A stretch of 64,000 nucleotides of DNA, from NCBI RefSeq assembly GCF_014200495.1, contig NZ_JACHBY010000002.1, forward strand, positions 682,001 to 746,000, in the 5' to 3' direction. This stretch comes from Mucilaginibacter geliditolerans. GTDB taxonomy: Bacteria > Bacteroidota > Bacteroidia > Sphingobacteriales > Sphingobacteriaceae. The first letter of the stretch is position 1, and every line of letters starts with the position of its first letter. Positions 51,976-62,175 of the stretch are shown here, piece by piece. Under the pieces are notes generated by a model. It did not search any database and had not been told where the DNA came from. It was given only the letters and a program-made list of their open reading frames with translations. Made by a program: the position numbers and the translations under genes.

Positions 51976-54396
51976 CTATTCGCTACGCAAGCTTTTTACC
52001 GGGTTGGCCAATGCTGCCTTAACAGATTGAAAACTTACGGTTACAAATGCTATCAGCAAGGCTAATATCCCCGTTAGGGCAAATACCCACCATTGTATGC
52101 TTATACGATAGGCAAAATCCTGCAACCACTTATTCATAGCATACCATGCAATTGGCGATGCAATAACAACGGAGATCATGACCAAAGCCAAATAATCTTT
52201 AGATATTAAGGTAATTATATTGCTTACGCTGGCCCCCAGCACTTTGCGGATACCTATCTCTTTTACACGCTGTTCGGCTGTAAAACTTACCAGGCCAAAC
52301 AAACCCAGACAGGCTAAAAATATAATAAGCAGGCTAAAGCAGGTAAATAATCGCTGTAATTTAAATTCAGCCTTGTACTGGTTATCAATCTGATCGCCCG
52401 ACCAATTATAGTCGAAAGTTTTTTCGGGATAAAAGGATTTATAAGCGGCGCTTATACCGATTAACGCGGATTTTTCATAACCTGGTTTTACACGCACCAG
52501 CATATTCCCATATTTAGAATCATTAACCGCCTGTATAAAAGTAGGTTTTAGTTTATTGTGTAATGATTCACTGTTAAAATCTTCAATTATACCCACTGGT
52601 ACTCCCTCAACATCGGCAACGGTTTTATTAACTTTCATACCTAGCAGGCTGGCTGTATAATTTGTTGCCAGTAATGGCCTGGTTAACCTTTCAGCCTTTG
52701 TGGCGGCGCTGGTACCACTCATTGATGAATCGCTGTTCATGGCATCTGTAGTCAGGGCTGGATTAAGCATGCGGCCTTGTCTTAGCTTAAAGCCCAATGT
52801 AGCGGGCAGGTCAGCATCGCCTTCAATAAAGAACACATCAATCTTGCCTTTTTGCCCGGGAACAGAAACCTCCCTTGACATACTGCCCGAGCCCCCCGCG
52901 GGGGCCCAGTTTGCAATACTTACATTTTGAACACCCGGTATTTTTTTAACAGTCTGTTTAAATGCTGCTCCGCTTTCAGCCCAGTCAGTAAAGGAAATGT
53001 TAAGCAGGTCATTTTTATCAAAACCAAGGTCCTTATTATTCATATAATCCAACTGATTATGAACAATGATAGTAGCCATTATGATGGTTACAGATATTAC
53101 AAACTGCCCAATAACTAAACCTTTTTTAAGCACATTTAGCTGAACATCAGATGTCAGTTTATTCCTTAATATTACAATAGGCTTAGGGCGCGATAAATAC
53201 CATGCCGGGTACAGGCCGGTGAGCAAACTAACACCAAAAACACAGCCTATAGTAATTATTAAGAATGATCCGTTATACAGGTTTAATACCAGCTGATGAT
53301 CAAGAAAAGTTTCAACCGGTTTAATAAACAACGGATATAACAGAATGGCAAGGGCAAAGGAAAGTATAAAAAATATAAGCGACTCTGATAAAAACCGAAT
53401 GATAAGCTGGAATTTTTCGGCACCCAATACTTTGCGGATACCCGTTTCCTTTGAGCGGTTAAAAACCCTTGATATGGTTAAGTTAATGAAATTTATACAG
53501 GCAATAACAAGCAGTAACGCTGCCACGCCAGCAAATATGTAAACATTTTTTATGCTGCCATGTACAGCCTGCACTCCGCTAAAATCCGACCGTAAATAAA
53601 CATCCTTAATTGGCTGAAAATTGAAGGAATAGTTTGCTTCCTTAGCGCCTGGCTGCTTGGCGTACCATTGGTTAACTTTTGCTGTAAAAGCATTTACAGA
53701 TGTGCCTGGCTTTAACAAAATATACTGTGGGTAAAAGCTATAGCCCTCACCTTTTTGAGGTAGATGATTATCGCTTGCCCTGAATTCAACAATACTTATA
53801 AAATCTGCCCTTAGATGGCTGTTTTGCGGAATATGGTCAATAACCCCAGTAATTAAACAAGGCTCCGGCTTGCCAAACTCCGGCTGAGTATATATTAATT
53901 TACCAATGGGATTTTGCCCGGCAAAATATTGCTGCTGAATTTTTTTGGTGATGACAAGATTAACATAACCCTTAATATATTTCTGAGGGTTGCCCTTTAT
54001 GATATTAAAATCGAGTACGTTCCAAACAGAGGATTCGGCAAACAGTTGCTGAAATGCTATACCCTGTTTAAGGTTACCCAATTGCAGCCGCTCCTTACTA
54101 ACCGACATGCGGCAATAATCAGTTACTTCAGGAAAGGTTGTTTTAAGCACCGGCCCCAGGCCCGCAAAACTCACCGGCATAGGCTGCTCGCCATTAACAT
54201 TATTGCTGATTGAGATTACACGGTAAATGTCATTCGCTTTTTTCCACTGATGATCATATGATAATTCATCAAACACAACGGTAGCCACAATAAGGCATGC
54301 GGTTAAACCAATGCTTAAGCCAACAATGTTTATAAACGAGTAAGCTTTATGTTTCCACAAACTTCGCCAGGCAATTTTAAAATAGTTCTTTATCAT
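51976..54396 (-). CDS. Large FtsX/MacB-type ABC permease, array member 2
   Basis: An 806-residue double-unit permease with the same layout as its neighbours. Distinctive stretches are FNRSKETGIRKVLGAEKFQ in the first unit and RVKEIGIRKVLGASVSNIIT in the second. The second periplasmic domain carries a Ser/Thr/Met-rich insertion around residues 545-575 (NSDSSMSGTSAATKAERL). The end is ALANPVKSLRSE. About 100 bases of word repeats separate it from the next gene on each side. Confidence 0.93.
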   Translation of the reverse strand: MIKNYFKIAWRSLWKHKAYSFINIVGLSIGLTACLIVATVVFDELSYDHQWKKANDIYRVISISNNVNGEQPMPVSFAGLGPVLKTTFPEVTDYCRMSVSKERLQLGNLKQGIAFQQLFAESSVWNVLDFNIIKGNPQKYIKGYVNLVITKKIQQQYFAGQNPIGKLIYTQPEFGKPEPCLITGVIDHIPQNSHLRADFISIVEFRASDNHLPQKGEGYSFYPQYILLKPGTSVNAFTAKVNQWYAKQPGAKEANYSFNFQPIKDVYLRSDFSGVQAVHGSIKNVYIFAGVAALLLVIACINFINLTISRVFNRSKETGIRKVLGAEKFQLIIRFLSESLIFFILSFALAILLYPLFIKPVETFLDHQLVLNLYNGSFLIITIGCVFGVSLLTGLYPAWYLSRPKPIVILRNKLTSDVQLNVLKKGLVIGQFVISVTIIMATIIVHNQLDYMNNKDLGFDKNDLLNISFTDWAESGAAFKQTVKKIPGVQNVSIANWAPAGGSGSMSREVSVPGQKGKIDVFFIEGDADLPATLGFKLRQGRMLNPALTTDAMNSDSSMSGTSAATKAERLTRPLLATNYTASLLGMKVNKTVADVEGVPVGIIEDFNSESLHNKLKPTFIQAVNDSKYGNMLVRVKPGYEKSALIGISAAYKSFYPEKTFDYNWSGDQIDNQYKAEFKLQRLFTCFSLLIIFLACLGLFGLVSFTAEQRVKEIGIRKVLGASVSNIITLISKDYLALVMISVVIASPIAWYAMNKWLQDFAYRISIQWWVFALTGILALLIAFVTVSFQSVKAALANPVKSLRSE

Positions 54397-54402
54397 ACTT
54401 AT

Positions 54403-54497
54403 TTAGTTCAATGGTTCATTAGTTCATTGGTCTTAGCATTTTGCAAGATTATTCAGTTCATTTGTTTACCGGCTGCATTACTAATGAACCAATGAAC
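54403..54497. repeat. Short-word inverted repeat between permease genes 2 and 3
   Basis: GTTCA-A/T-T words (GGTTCATTAGTTCATTGG) on the left face CTAATGAACCAATGAAC on the right, which directly precedes the stop of the next gene. The pairing covers about 17 bases. Confidence 0.82.
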
Positions 54498-54499
54498 AT

Positions 54500-56920
54500 C
54501 TATTCGCTACGCAAGCTCTTAACCGGGTTTGCCAGCGCTGCTTTTATGGCTTTGTAGCCAACAGTTAGCCAAGCTATTACTATTGATATTATTATTGCAG
54601 ATATAAATACCCAGGGGCTTAAATGTATGCGGTACACAAAATTCCGCAGCCAACTAGCCATTATGTACCATGCCACCGGCACAGCTATTACAAATGATAT
54701 AAGTATCAGTATGGCAAACTCCTTTGAGAACAGGTAAACTATACTGCTTACCGATGCGCCCAATACCTTGCGGATGCCTACTTCCTTAGTGCGCTGTACA
54801 GCCATAAATGATACCAAACCATACAAACCCAGGCATGAAATAAAGATGGCTATACCGGCAAATATTTTATAAACCAGGGCCAGCTGGTTCTCCTGCTGAT
54901 AAAACTTCGCAATGGTATCATCCAAAAAATAAGCATTGTAGGCATACTCAGGATAAGTACCTTCCCATAGCTTTTGTATGGCGGCAACTGTTCCCTTTAA
55001 ATCATGCGTTTGTATTTTAATGGCTGCCTCAGCTTCATAGGTTTTACGTGGGAAGATAATAATAGGCCTGATGGCTTCACGCAATGAAGTGGTTTTAAAA
55101 TCAGCAACAACACCGGTAATTGTTGACCAGCTCAGGCCACCTATTCTTATGGTTTTACCGATCATATCCTGCGGGTGGATGACGCCTAATTTGTGCATCA
55201 TGGTTTCATTTACAACGGCCTGGCGCATGGTATCGCTCACATCATAACTTTTCCCGGCAACAAATTTTAGTCCGAAGGTTTTGAAATAATCGGCATCGGC
55301 CAGTTTAAGGAATGCGGTAAAATCACGGTCTTTGATAGAATTATTAAAGTTGAAATTAGTACCCCAGCCGTTCTCTGACGATGGCGGATCGGAGATAAAA
55401 CTTACTGCTTTAACCTGCGAATTCTGTAAAAGCTGCTGTTTAAAGCCATTCATTTTTTGCAGGCTGATGCTATCCGTATACCCGGGAATGATCAATATGG
55501 CATCCTTATTAAAACCAAGATCGGCCTTATTAACGTAGTCCATTTGATTTACTGCCACTATGGTACCGATAATTAGCAGTTGCGAAATAGCAAACTGGGC
55601 CACCACCAATGTGCGGCGCAATGGGATCCCGCCAACTGATGCCGCGGTGATCTTATTTTTTAAAGCCAATACGGGCTTAAAGCCAGATATTATCAAAGCA
55701 GGATATAATCCCGACAATAAAATAACCGAAATGGCTATTCCTATCAAGAACAATAAGCAACCAAGGTTAAAAATACCGATATCCTGTGGTACGTTTGCTA
55801 TGTTTATTAAATAGGGCAAAGCCGCTTTTGCAATAATAACAGCCAATATAACCGCACCACCAACTATGATGGTGGTTTCGCCAATTACCTGGATAATTAA
55901 TTGCGATCTGTTGCTGCCTAATACTTTACGAATGCCCACTTCCTTCGATCTGCCAACAGATTGCGCCGTAGATAAGTTGATAAAATTTATAGCAGCCATT
56001 ATAATAATCAGCAAACCAATAAATGATAAGGTGCGCAATGTTGCCATTGAAGTAAGGTGATCGCCAAGGGTATTGCTGAAACGGGTATCGAAATGCAAGG
56101 CTGCTAATGGCTGTAAGAAAAGGGTGCGGATAATGGCATTTTGATTATCAAAATGCTTTACCGAAAAGCTTTTAAGCTGCACATCCATTTTACTTATTGA
56201 AGTATTGGCGGGCAATTGCAGATATACTTCATGAGCACTATTGGTTGCATGCCAATTGTATACATAGTTATAGTCGCGCGGATGCTCCTTCCAGCTGATA
56301 TATGACACCATTATCTTCAGTGGGAAATCGCTGTTATTGGGTGCATCATCAACAATACCGGCCACTTTCAGCGTTAAAAGATTATCCATCTTCAGGATCT
56401 TGCCCATGGCATTTTTCCAGTCGCCGAAGTATTTTGTGGCAGTACTTTTATCAAGCACCACCATATCAGGTTCATTCAGCACAGATGGTTGCCCATCAAG
56501 CCAGGTCCATTTAAAAATATCAAAGAACTGTGGCTCGATAAAAACTACGCCCAGGTTTTCGGTAAACTTTTTATCGCTGCCTGCATTGCTATTATTTGCC
56601 GGCACACTAAGCTGACTGCCATAATTAGCTTCCAGAGCAGCTACTTTAGCCTGCGGAAAATCCAGTCGCAAAGCCTCCGAAGCCGGCGCTACCACACCCG
56701 GATTATAAGTAACATCATCTGATTGATTAATACGTGTTACCAAATGGTAAATGTTTTTATAACCGGGTTGAAAAGTATCAAAACTCAGTTCATATTTTAT
56801 AACTACAAAAATAAGCAGGCATGCAGCTATGCCCACGCTTAACCCGGCTATATTAATAACCGAGTAGCCCCGGCGGCGTATAATGTTTCGCCAGGCGATC
56901 TTAAAATAGTTCTCTATCAT
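54500..56920 (-). CDS. Large FtsX/MacB-type ABC permease, array member 3
   Basis: An 806-residue double-unit permease. The first unit holds GRSKEVGIRKVLGSNRSQL and the second RTKEVGIRKVLGASVSSIV. Its periplasmic domain has a Ser/Asn-rich patch (SVPANNSNAGSDKKFTEN, about residues 105-123) not seen in its neighbours. The end is ALANPVKSLRSE. It is the most diverged of the array in its last helices (IISIVIAWLTVGYKAIKA). Confidence 0.93.
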   Translation of the reverse strand: MIENYFKIAWRNIIRRRGYSVINIAGLSVGIAACLLIFVVIKYELSFDTFQPGYKNIYHLVTRINQSDDVTYNPGVVAPASEALRLDFPQAKVAALEANYGSQLSVPANNSNAGSDKKFTENLGVVFIEPQFFDIFKWTWLDGQPSVLNEPDMVVLDKSTATKYFGDWKNAMGKILKMDNLLTLKVAGIVDDAPNNSDFPLKIMVSYISWKEHPRDYNYVYNWHATNSAHEVYLQLPANTSISKMDVQLKSFSVKHFDNQNAIIRTLFLQPLAALHFDTRFSNTLGDHLTSMATLRTLSFIGLLIIIMAAINFINLSTAQSVGRSKEVGIRKVLGSNRSQLIIQVIGETTIIVGGAVILAVIIAKAALPYLINIANVPQDIGIFNLGCLLFLIGIAISVILLSGLYPALIISGFKPVLALKNKITAASVGGIPLRRTLVVAQFAISQLLIIGTIVAVNQMDYVNKADLGFNKDAILIIPGYTDSISLQKMNGFKQQLLQNSQVKAVSFISDPPSSENGWGTNFNFNNSIKDRDFTAFLKLADADYFKTFGLKFVAGKSYDVSDTMRQAVVNETMMHKLGVIHPQDMIGKTIRIGGLSWSTITGVVADFKTTSLREAIRPIIIFPRKTYEAEAAIKIQTHDLKGTVAAIQKLWEGTYPEYAYNAYFLDDTIAKFYQQENQLALVYKIFAGIAIFISCLGLYGLVSFMAVQRTKEVGIRKVLGASVSSIVYLFSKEFAILILISFVIAVPVAWYIMASWLRNFVYRIHLSPWVFISAIIISIVIAWLTVGYKAIKAALANPVKSLRSE

Positions 56921-56925
56921 TCCTT

Positions 56926-57068
56926 TGGTTCATTTGTTCACTGATTCATTAGTCTTAGCACTTTTAGTAGTTCATTCGCTCACTGGTTCATTCGTTTATT
57001 GGTCTTAGCGCTTTTATTAAATGCGTTTTGTCTGTTTCATTACTAATTAACCAGTGAACCAATGAACA
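56926..57068. repeat. Short-word repeats between permease genes 3 and 4
   Basis: GGTTCATTTGTTCACTGATTC and further GTTCATTCG words are followed by the complementary AACCAGTGAACCAATGAAC just before the next stop codon. The word GGTCTTAGC occurs beside them, as in the other gaps. Confidence 0.82.
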
Positions 57069-57070
57069 AT

Positions 57071-59470
57071 CTATTCCGACCGCAAACTCTTTACTGGATT
57101 GGCAACCGCCGCTTTAACCGACTGAAAGCTTACTGTAAAAAATGCGATCATAATTGCGGCACCACCGGCCAGTACAAATACCCACCATTGTATATTTATG
57201 CGATAGGCAAAATCCTGCAGCCATTTGTTCATGGCCCACCAGGCTAGTGGCCACGCTATAATATTGGCTATTAACACCAGCCTTATAAAATTACTAGCCA
57301 ATAACATTACTATATTTTGTACCGATGCGCCCAACACCTTCCTTACCCCTATTTCCTTAACCCGTTTTTCGGCTGAGTATGATGCCAGCCCGAACAGGCC
57401 CAGGCAGGAGATCAGTATAGTTAAACCTGCCAGTATCCCTACTATCTGGCTTACCTGGTTATCGGCTTTGTAGACCTCATTAAAATGATCATCCAGAAAC
57501 TGATACTCAAAAGGATAATCAGGATATAAGCTATCCCACTTTGATTTGATGAAGGCTATTGCTGCTTTTGTGTTGCCACCATTTATTTTAACCGATACAT
57601 CCCTGAAACCCCATTGATTTTGGCTCACCATAAACATGGGTTCAACCTTATAATGCAGGGAGTTAAAATTGAAGTTTTTGGCGATGCCGGTAATAGTGCC
57701 CAATGAATCAAATCCAAACTGATCACCAAGTAACGATGACATTGGTGCTTTGGGATGATCTTTCAACAACTCCTTAGCCAACGCTTCGTTAATGATGTAT
57801 TGCCTGCCATTCTGTGTTTTATCGGTAGAGAAATTCTTGCCTGCAGCCAGTTTTATCTTATACAGATCGAGGTAATTATTATCGACCACCAGCAATGTTG
57901 TACCAAATTGTTGCTTAGGGCCATTTGCCGGTTTAAAATCAACGCCTGTTTGATCCAGGTGACTACCCAAAACATCCTGCGAGGCAGTTACACCCGAGAT
58001 AAGCGTATTGCCTGATAGCTCATCCTTAAGCAAACTATATTTTTTTGAGGTAACCCCATCCAATGGAATATTAACGATCTGATCCCGGTTATAACCGGGG
58101 TCCTGATTTTGCATGAACTTTAATTGCTTCAACACAAAAATGGTAGCTATCATCAAAAAGATAGCGCTGGCAAACTGGGTAACAACCAAAACATTCCTTA
58201 GTGAGCTCTTGTTTTTCCCAACCTGTATAGAGCCTTTTAAAACCTTTACCGCCTGGAATGATGACAAGTAAATAGCCGGGTAAATACCGGATATAAGCCC
58301 GATAAACACTGTACCTGCAAATATGGTAGCTATAAAGCCTAAGCTGCTAAATATAGGTAGCGTGATGCTTCTTTCGCTCAGGTTATTGATGTAGGGTAAT
58401 GCAAGCTCAACCAATATCAGCGCGAGTATTAATGCTATTAATGAGATGAGTATGGTTTCACCCAAAAACTGTATGGCTAACTGAAAACGGTGTGCACCGA
58501 TTGATTTACGAATACCTACTTCTTTAGCCCTTTCTGCCGAACGCGCCGTTGAGAGATTAATAAAATTAACACAGGCAATAACCAATACAATCAGCGCAAT
58601 AATGGCAAAAAGCCGTGTAGATTTTTTATCAAATTTTTGATAATTGATGTAATCCAAACCAATATCGGCTGAGTTGGCGTGCACATCCCTAAGCGGCAGA
58701 ACAAATAATTGATAGTATTTCCAGCCGTCGCCCTGCAAATGTCTTTTAAGATAGGCAGGGAACTTTTTTTCAAGCGCCGCTACATTTGTACCGGGTGCCA
58801 GTTCCAAATAAGTATTCAGCCAGTTGCCACCCCAGTTATTGAACATCCAGGGCTTATAAACCGTACTAAAAGAGAATAAACCATCAAATTGCAATTGTGA
58901 GTTTTTAGGCACATTGGCTAATATCCCGGTTACGGTAAAAGTGGTGGTATCATCGCCATAATGGTTTATGACCTTACCGATCGGATCAGCATCGCCGAAT
59001 AGTTTTTGCGCTGTTTCCTCGGTAATCATGGCGGTATGAGGTTTTAACAGACCTGTAACCTTATCACCACGAAGAACCTTAAAATCGAATATTTTCAGGA
59101 ACGTAGAGTCAACAAAGAAAACCTGCGGCAGAAATACCCTTTTGTTATCATAGGTCATCTGGTATTTCTGGTGCCAGTTTACCCGTGTAAAGCTTTTAAT
59201 TTCTGGAAACTCCTGTTTCAGGCTCGGCCCCATTGGGAACATGGATAAGGCTACTTTTTGGGTAGCATTTTGTTGTCCGATGGTTTGCACCTCATTTAAA
59301 CGGTAAATATTTTTTGTATGGAAGTTATCGAAGCTCTTTTCATATGAAACAAACATCATAACAACCATAAACGCGGCCATACCTACTGCAAGGCCAACAA
59401 TGTTTATTGTTGAAAAAACCTTGTTCTTCCAGATGTTTCGCCAGGCGATTTTAAAATAGTTCTTTATCAT
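57071..59470 (-). CDS. Large FtsX/MacB-type ABC permease, array member 4
   Basis: A 799-residue double-unit permease. Key stretches: ERAKEVGIRKSIGAHRFQL in the first unit and RVKEIGVRKVLGASVQNIV in the second. The N-terminal part starts MIKNYFKIAWRNIWKNKVFS, as in its neighbours, and the end is AVANPVKSLRSE. The periplasmic domain has a motif WHQKYQMTYDNKRVFLPQVF that is also found, altered, in member 1 and 6-like relatives. Confidence 0.93.
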   Translation of the reverse strand: MIKNYFKIAWRNIWKNKVFSTINIVGLAVGMAAFMVVMMFVSYEKSFDNFHTKNIYRLNEVQTIGQQNATQKVALSMFPMGPSLKQEFPEIKSFTRVNWHQKYQMTYDNKRVFLPQVFFVDSTFLKIFDFKVLRGDKVTGLLKPHTAMITEETAQKLFGDADPIGKVINHYGDDTTTFTVTGILANVPKNSQLQFDGLFSFSTVYKPWMFNNWGGNWLNTYLELAPGTNVAALEKKFPAYLKRHLQGDGWKYYQLFVLPLRDVHANSADIGLDYINYQKFDKKSTRLFAIIALIVLVIACVNFINLSTARSAERAKEVGIRKSIGAHRFQLAIQFLGETILISLIALILALILVELALPYINNLSERSITLPIFSSLGFIATIFAGTVFIGLISGIYPAIYLSSFQAVKVLKGSIQVGKNKSSLRNVLVVTQFASAIFLMIATIFVLKQLKFMQNQDPGYNRDQIVNIPLDGVTSKKYSLLKDELSGNTLISGVTASQDVLGSHLDQTGVDFKPANGPKQQFGTTLLVVDNNYLDLYKIKLAAGKNFSTDKTQNGRQYIINEALAKELLKDHPKAPMSSLLGDQFGFDSLGTITGIAKNFNFNSLHYKVEPMFMVSQNQWGFRDVSVKINGGNTKAAIAFIKSKWDSLYPDYPFEYQFLDDHFNEVYKADNQVSQIVGILAGLTILISCLGLFGLASYSAEKRVKEIGVRKVLGASVQNIVMLLASNFIRLVLIANIIAWPLAWWAMNKWLQDFAYRINIQWWVFVLAGGAAIMIAFFTVSFQSVKAAVANPVKSLRSE

Positions 59471-59474
59471 TCCG

Positions 59475-59636
59475 TTGGTTCATTAGTTCATTTGCTCATT
59501 AGTTCATTGGTCTTAGCCTCAGTAAATGTTCATTTGTTCACTAGCTCATTAGTTCATTGGTCTTAGCACTTATATTTGGTTCATTAGTTTATCCGTTTCG
59601 CCGGCTTCCTTACTAATGAACCAGTGAACTAATGAA
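59475..59636. repeat. Short-word repeats between permease genes 4 and 5
   Basis: The longest gap of the set. Three clusters of GTTCATT words separated by TTGGTCTTAGC are followed by AATGAACCAGTGAACTAATG before the stop codon of the next gene. They can pair in several registers. Confidence 0.85.
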
Positions 59637-59640
59637 CACC

Positions 59641-62055
59641 CTATTCGCTCCGCAAGCTCTTAACCGGGTTTGCAATTGCTGCTTTAATTGATTGAAAGCT
59701 TATGGTTATAAAGGCTATGATAACAGCTATTACTCCGGCCATTACAAATACCCACCACTCTATTTGTATGCGATAGGCAAAATCCTGTAGCCATTTGTTC
59801 ATGGCATACCATGCTATTGGCGAGGCTATACATACCGCTATTAATACCAGTTTTAGAAAATCCTGTGCCACTAAATACACAATGCTGTTTACGCTTGCCC
59901 CCAATACTTTACGGATGCCTATCTCTTTGGTGCGCTGGGTTATTATCAATATCACTATGGCAAACAGCCCCATGCACGATATCGCGATAGCCATAACTGC
60001 ACCTGTTATGAATATTTTAGATAACCTGGTTTCCTTTTTGTATTGGCGATCCACATTTTCATCAAGAAATGATGATTCGGCTTGCGAACGCGGATTTACA
60101 TCCTTCCATACCTTATTGATGATGGCCATACTTGCAGGCAGATTAGCCGGTTTTACCTTTACCAGTATATAATTTACAGGCCAGTTAGGGCGTATAACCA
60201 TAGTAAGCGGAGCTATCTGCTGATGAAGGGATTTAAAATTAAAATCCTTAACAATACCTGCAACCTGTAATTTGGCACCATCGGTAGGCAATATTGCACC
60301 AACCGGGTTCTTTTCGCCCAACTGTTCAGCCATTTTTTGGTTGATGAGCACAACCGTAGTATCTGCACCATATGCCCTGGAAAAATCACGACCGTTCACC
60401 ACTTGCAAGCCCAGTGTTTTTACATAATCGTAATCAACCCTAAGCCAATTGGTTTTAACATTCTTACCCTTGTAACTAAACGTCATGATCGAGGTTGATG
60501 CACTGTTATCCAATCCTGTACCCAGATTCATATCAGTACCGGTTACACTTACCACGTCAGGAAATGCCGCCAACTTTGACCGCATCAATTGCAGAGCTCT
60601 TTCAGGCTCAATATTACTGCCTATCGGGATGCTGACCACCTGGCTTTTATCATAGCCTAATGGTTTATTACGCATAAAATTGAGCTGCTGCCAGGTAATA
60701 ACAGTGCAAATAATAAGCAATGCCGATAAGGCAAACTGCACTATCATTAAACTATTACGTAAGCCATTGGCTTTGCCTGCTACAACTTTACCCTTTACTG
60801 CCTGTGAAGTGTTTTGTATAGCCATTAACCATGCAGGGTAACCTCCTGCTATCAGGCCTATTAAAATAAAACCACCCAAAAAGTATAAGATAACTAATGG
60901 AGAACTTAGCACACTTAATGATAATTGCTGGTTAAACAGCAATTTGTATTGTGGCATAAGTGAATAAGCCGCTGCTGCTCCCAGTATTAATGATAAGCCG
61001 CAAATCACAAATGATTCGCTGCAAAACTGGGTGATAAGTTGTTGTTTTGTAGCACCAATTACCTTACGCACGCCTATTTCCTTAGCCCGTGTAAATGCCC
61101 GGCCTAATGACAGGTTGATGAAATTGGTACAGGCTATAAATAAAATAAATATGCTTATTAATAAAACCAGGTACGGGTAAAACTTGCTAACCGCCCTGCT
61201 TTGTGATGCTATAGGACTAAAATGCACATCGGCCATTGGTATTAAGCGTAGGCGCAAAACTTCGCCTTCCTTATCAGGCTGGGCGCCGTCATGCCTTAAT
61301 TGCTTTATGCTGGCAGCATAGTATTTATGTATAAAGCTTTTTAGCTTTTGCTCAAACCCTGCTTGTTTTTCATTTGCAGGTAGCTGTACAAAAACATTAT
61401 GGAACCTGTCCTCCCACAGGGTTTTAGCTACTTCATAATCGGGATGTTGCTCAAATCTGCATAATAAGTTAAAATCCAAACTTGAATTTTGCGGCGGATC
61501 AGCAGCCACTGCAGATATATTAAGGCTTTTCCATTGATTATTAATCTTTAACTCAATAAGCTTACCTACCGGATTTACATCCCCGAAAATACTTTTAGCC
61601 GTTTTTTCAGTTATTACTACATCATTTTTATCACCAAGCGGATTCTGATCATTTCCCTTTACAATTGGGAAAGTGAACATCTTAAAGAAATCCTGATCAA
61701 CGCACCTTACATCGTAATTAAACTCCTTATTCCCGTACCGTAATACGCTGCCGCCAAAATCACCATAGCGCGATGCGTGCACCACATCAGGAAACTCAGC
61801 CTTTAATGCCGGTGTAATGGGCACGGGCATAGCCGCGTCGGCCTCTACATCATTGGCATGATGCTCTTCCAGGTACACCTCGTATATATTGCTCTTATTT
61901 GTATGAAAATCATCATATGAGAGCTCATAAAAGGCAGTAAGCGCCAGCAACAATACCGCACCGAATGCCACAGCCATCCCCACTACATTAATAAATGTGA
62001 AAGTTTTGTACTTCCACATATTCCTTAGGGTAATCTTTATATAGTTCTTTATCAT
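59641..62055 (-). CDS. Large FtsX/MacB-type ABC permease, array member 5
   Basis: An 804-residue double-unit permease. The first unit holds TRAKEIGVRKVIGATKQQL and the second RTKEIGIRKVLGASVNSIV. The start is MIKNYIKITLRNMWKYKTFTF and the end AIANPVKSLRSE. Compared with its neighbours the first periplasmic domain is rich in charged residues (YLEEHHANDVEADAAMP). It is read in the same direction as all other array genes. Confidence 0.93.
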   Translation of the reverse strand: MIKNYIKITLRNMWKYKTFTFINVVGMAVAFGAVLLLALTAFYELSYDDFHTNKSNIYEVYLEEHHANDVEADAAMPVPITPALKAEFPDVVHASRYGDFGGSVLRYGNKEFNYDVRCVDQDFFKMFTFPIVKGNDQNPLGDKNDVVITEKTAKSIFGDVNPVGKLIELKINNQWKSLNISAVAADPPQNSSLDFNLLCRFEQHPDYEVAKTLWEDRFHNVFVQLPANEKQAGFEQKLKSFIHKYYAASIKQLRHDGAQPDKEGEVLRLRLIPMADVHFSPIASQSRAVSKFYPYLVLLISIFILFIACTNFINLSLGRAFTRAKEIGVRKVIGATKQQLITQFCSESFVICGLSLILGAAAAYSLMPQYKLLFNQQLSLSVLSSPLVILYFLGGFILIGLIAGGYPAWLMAIQNTSQAVKGKVVAGKANGLRNSLMIVQFALSALLIICTVITWQQLNFMRNKPLGYDKSQVVSIPIGSNIEPERALQLMRSKLAAFPDVVSVTGTDMNLGTGLDNSASTSIMTFSYKGKNVKTNWLRVDYDYVKTLGLQVVNGRDFSRAYGADTTVVLINQKMAEQLGEKNPVGAILPTDGAKLQVAGIVKDFNFKSLHQQIAPLTMVIRPNWPVNYILVKVKPANLPASMAIINKVWKDVNPRSQAESSFLDENVDRQYKKETRLSKIFITGAVMAIAISCMGLFAIVILIITQRTKEIGIRKVLGASVNSIVYLVAQDFLKLVLIAVCIASPIAWYAMNKWLQDFAYRIQIEWWVFVMAGVIAVIIAFITISFQSIKAAIANPVKSLRSE

Positions 62056-62059
62056 TTTA

Positions 62060-62173
62060 TTTAGTTCATTTCACTTCGCTGTCATTTTGCTTCGCGTCAT
62101 TGGGTCATTCGCTGCGCTGTCATTAGTTATTATTCACACGCAAACCAATGACTCAATGACCTATTGACTCAAT
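62060..62173. repeat. Short-word repeats between permease genes 5 and 6
   Basis: GTCATT words with TTCGC (TTCGCTGTCATTTTGCTTCG) lie on the left, and AATGACTCAATGACCTATTG on the right, before the stop of permease 6. The word is GTCATT as in the gap at 51885. Confidence 0.82.
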
Positions 62174-62175
62174 GA

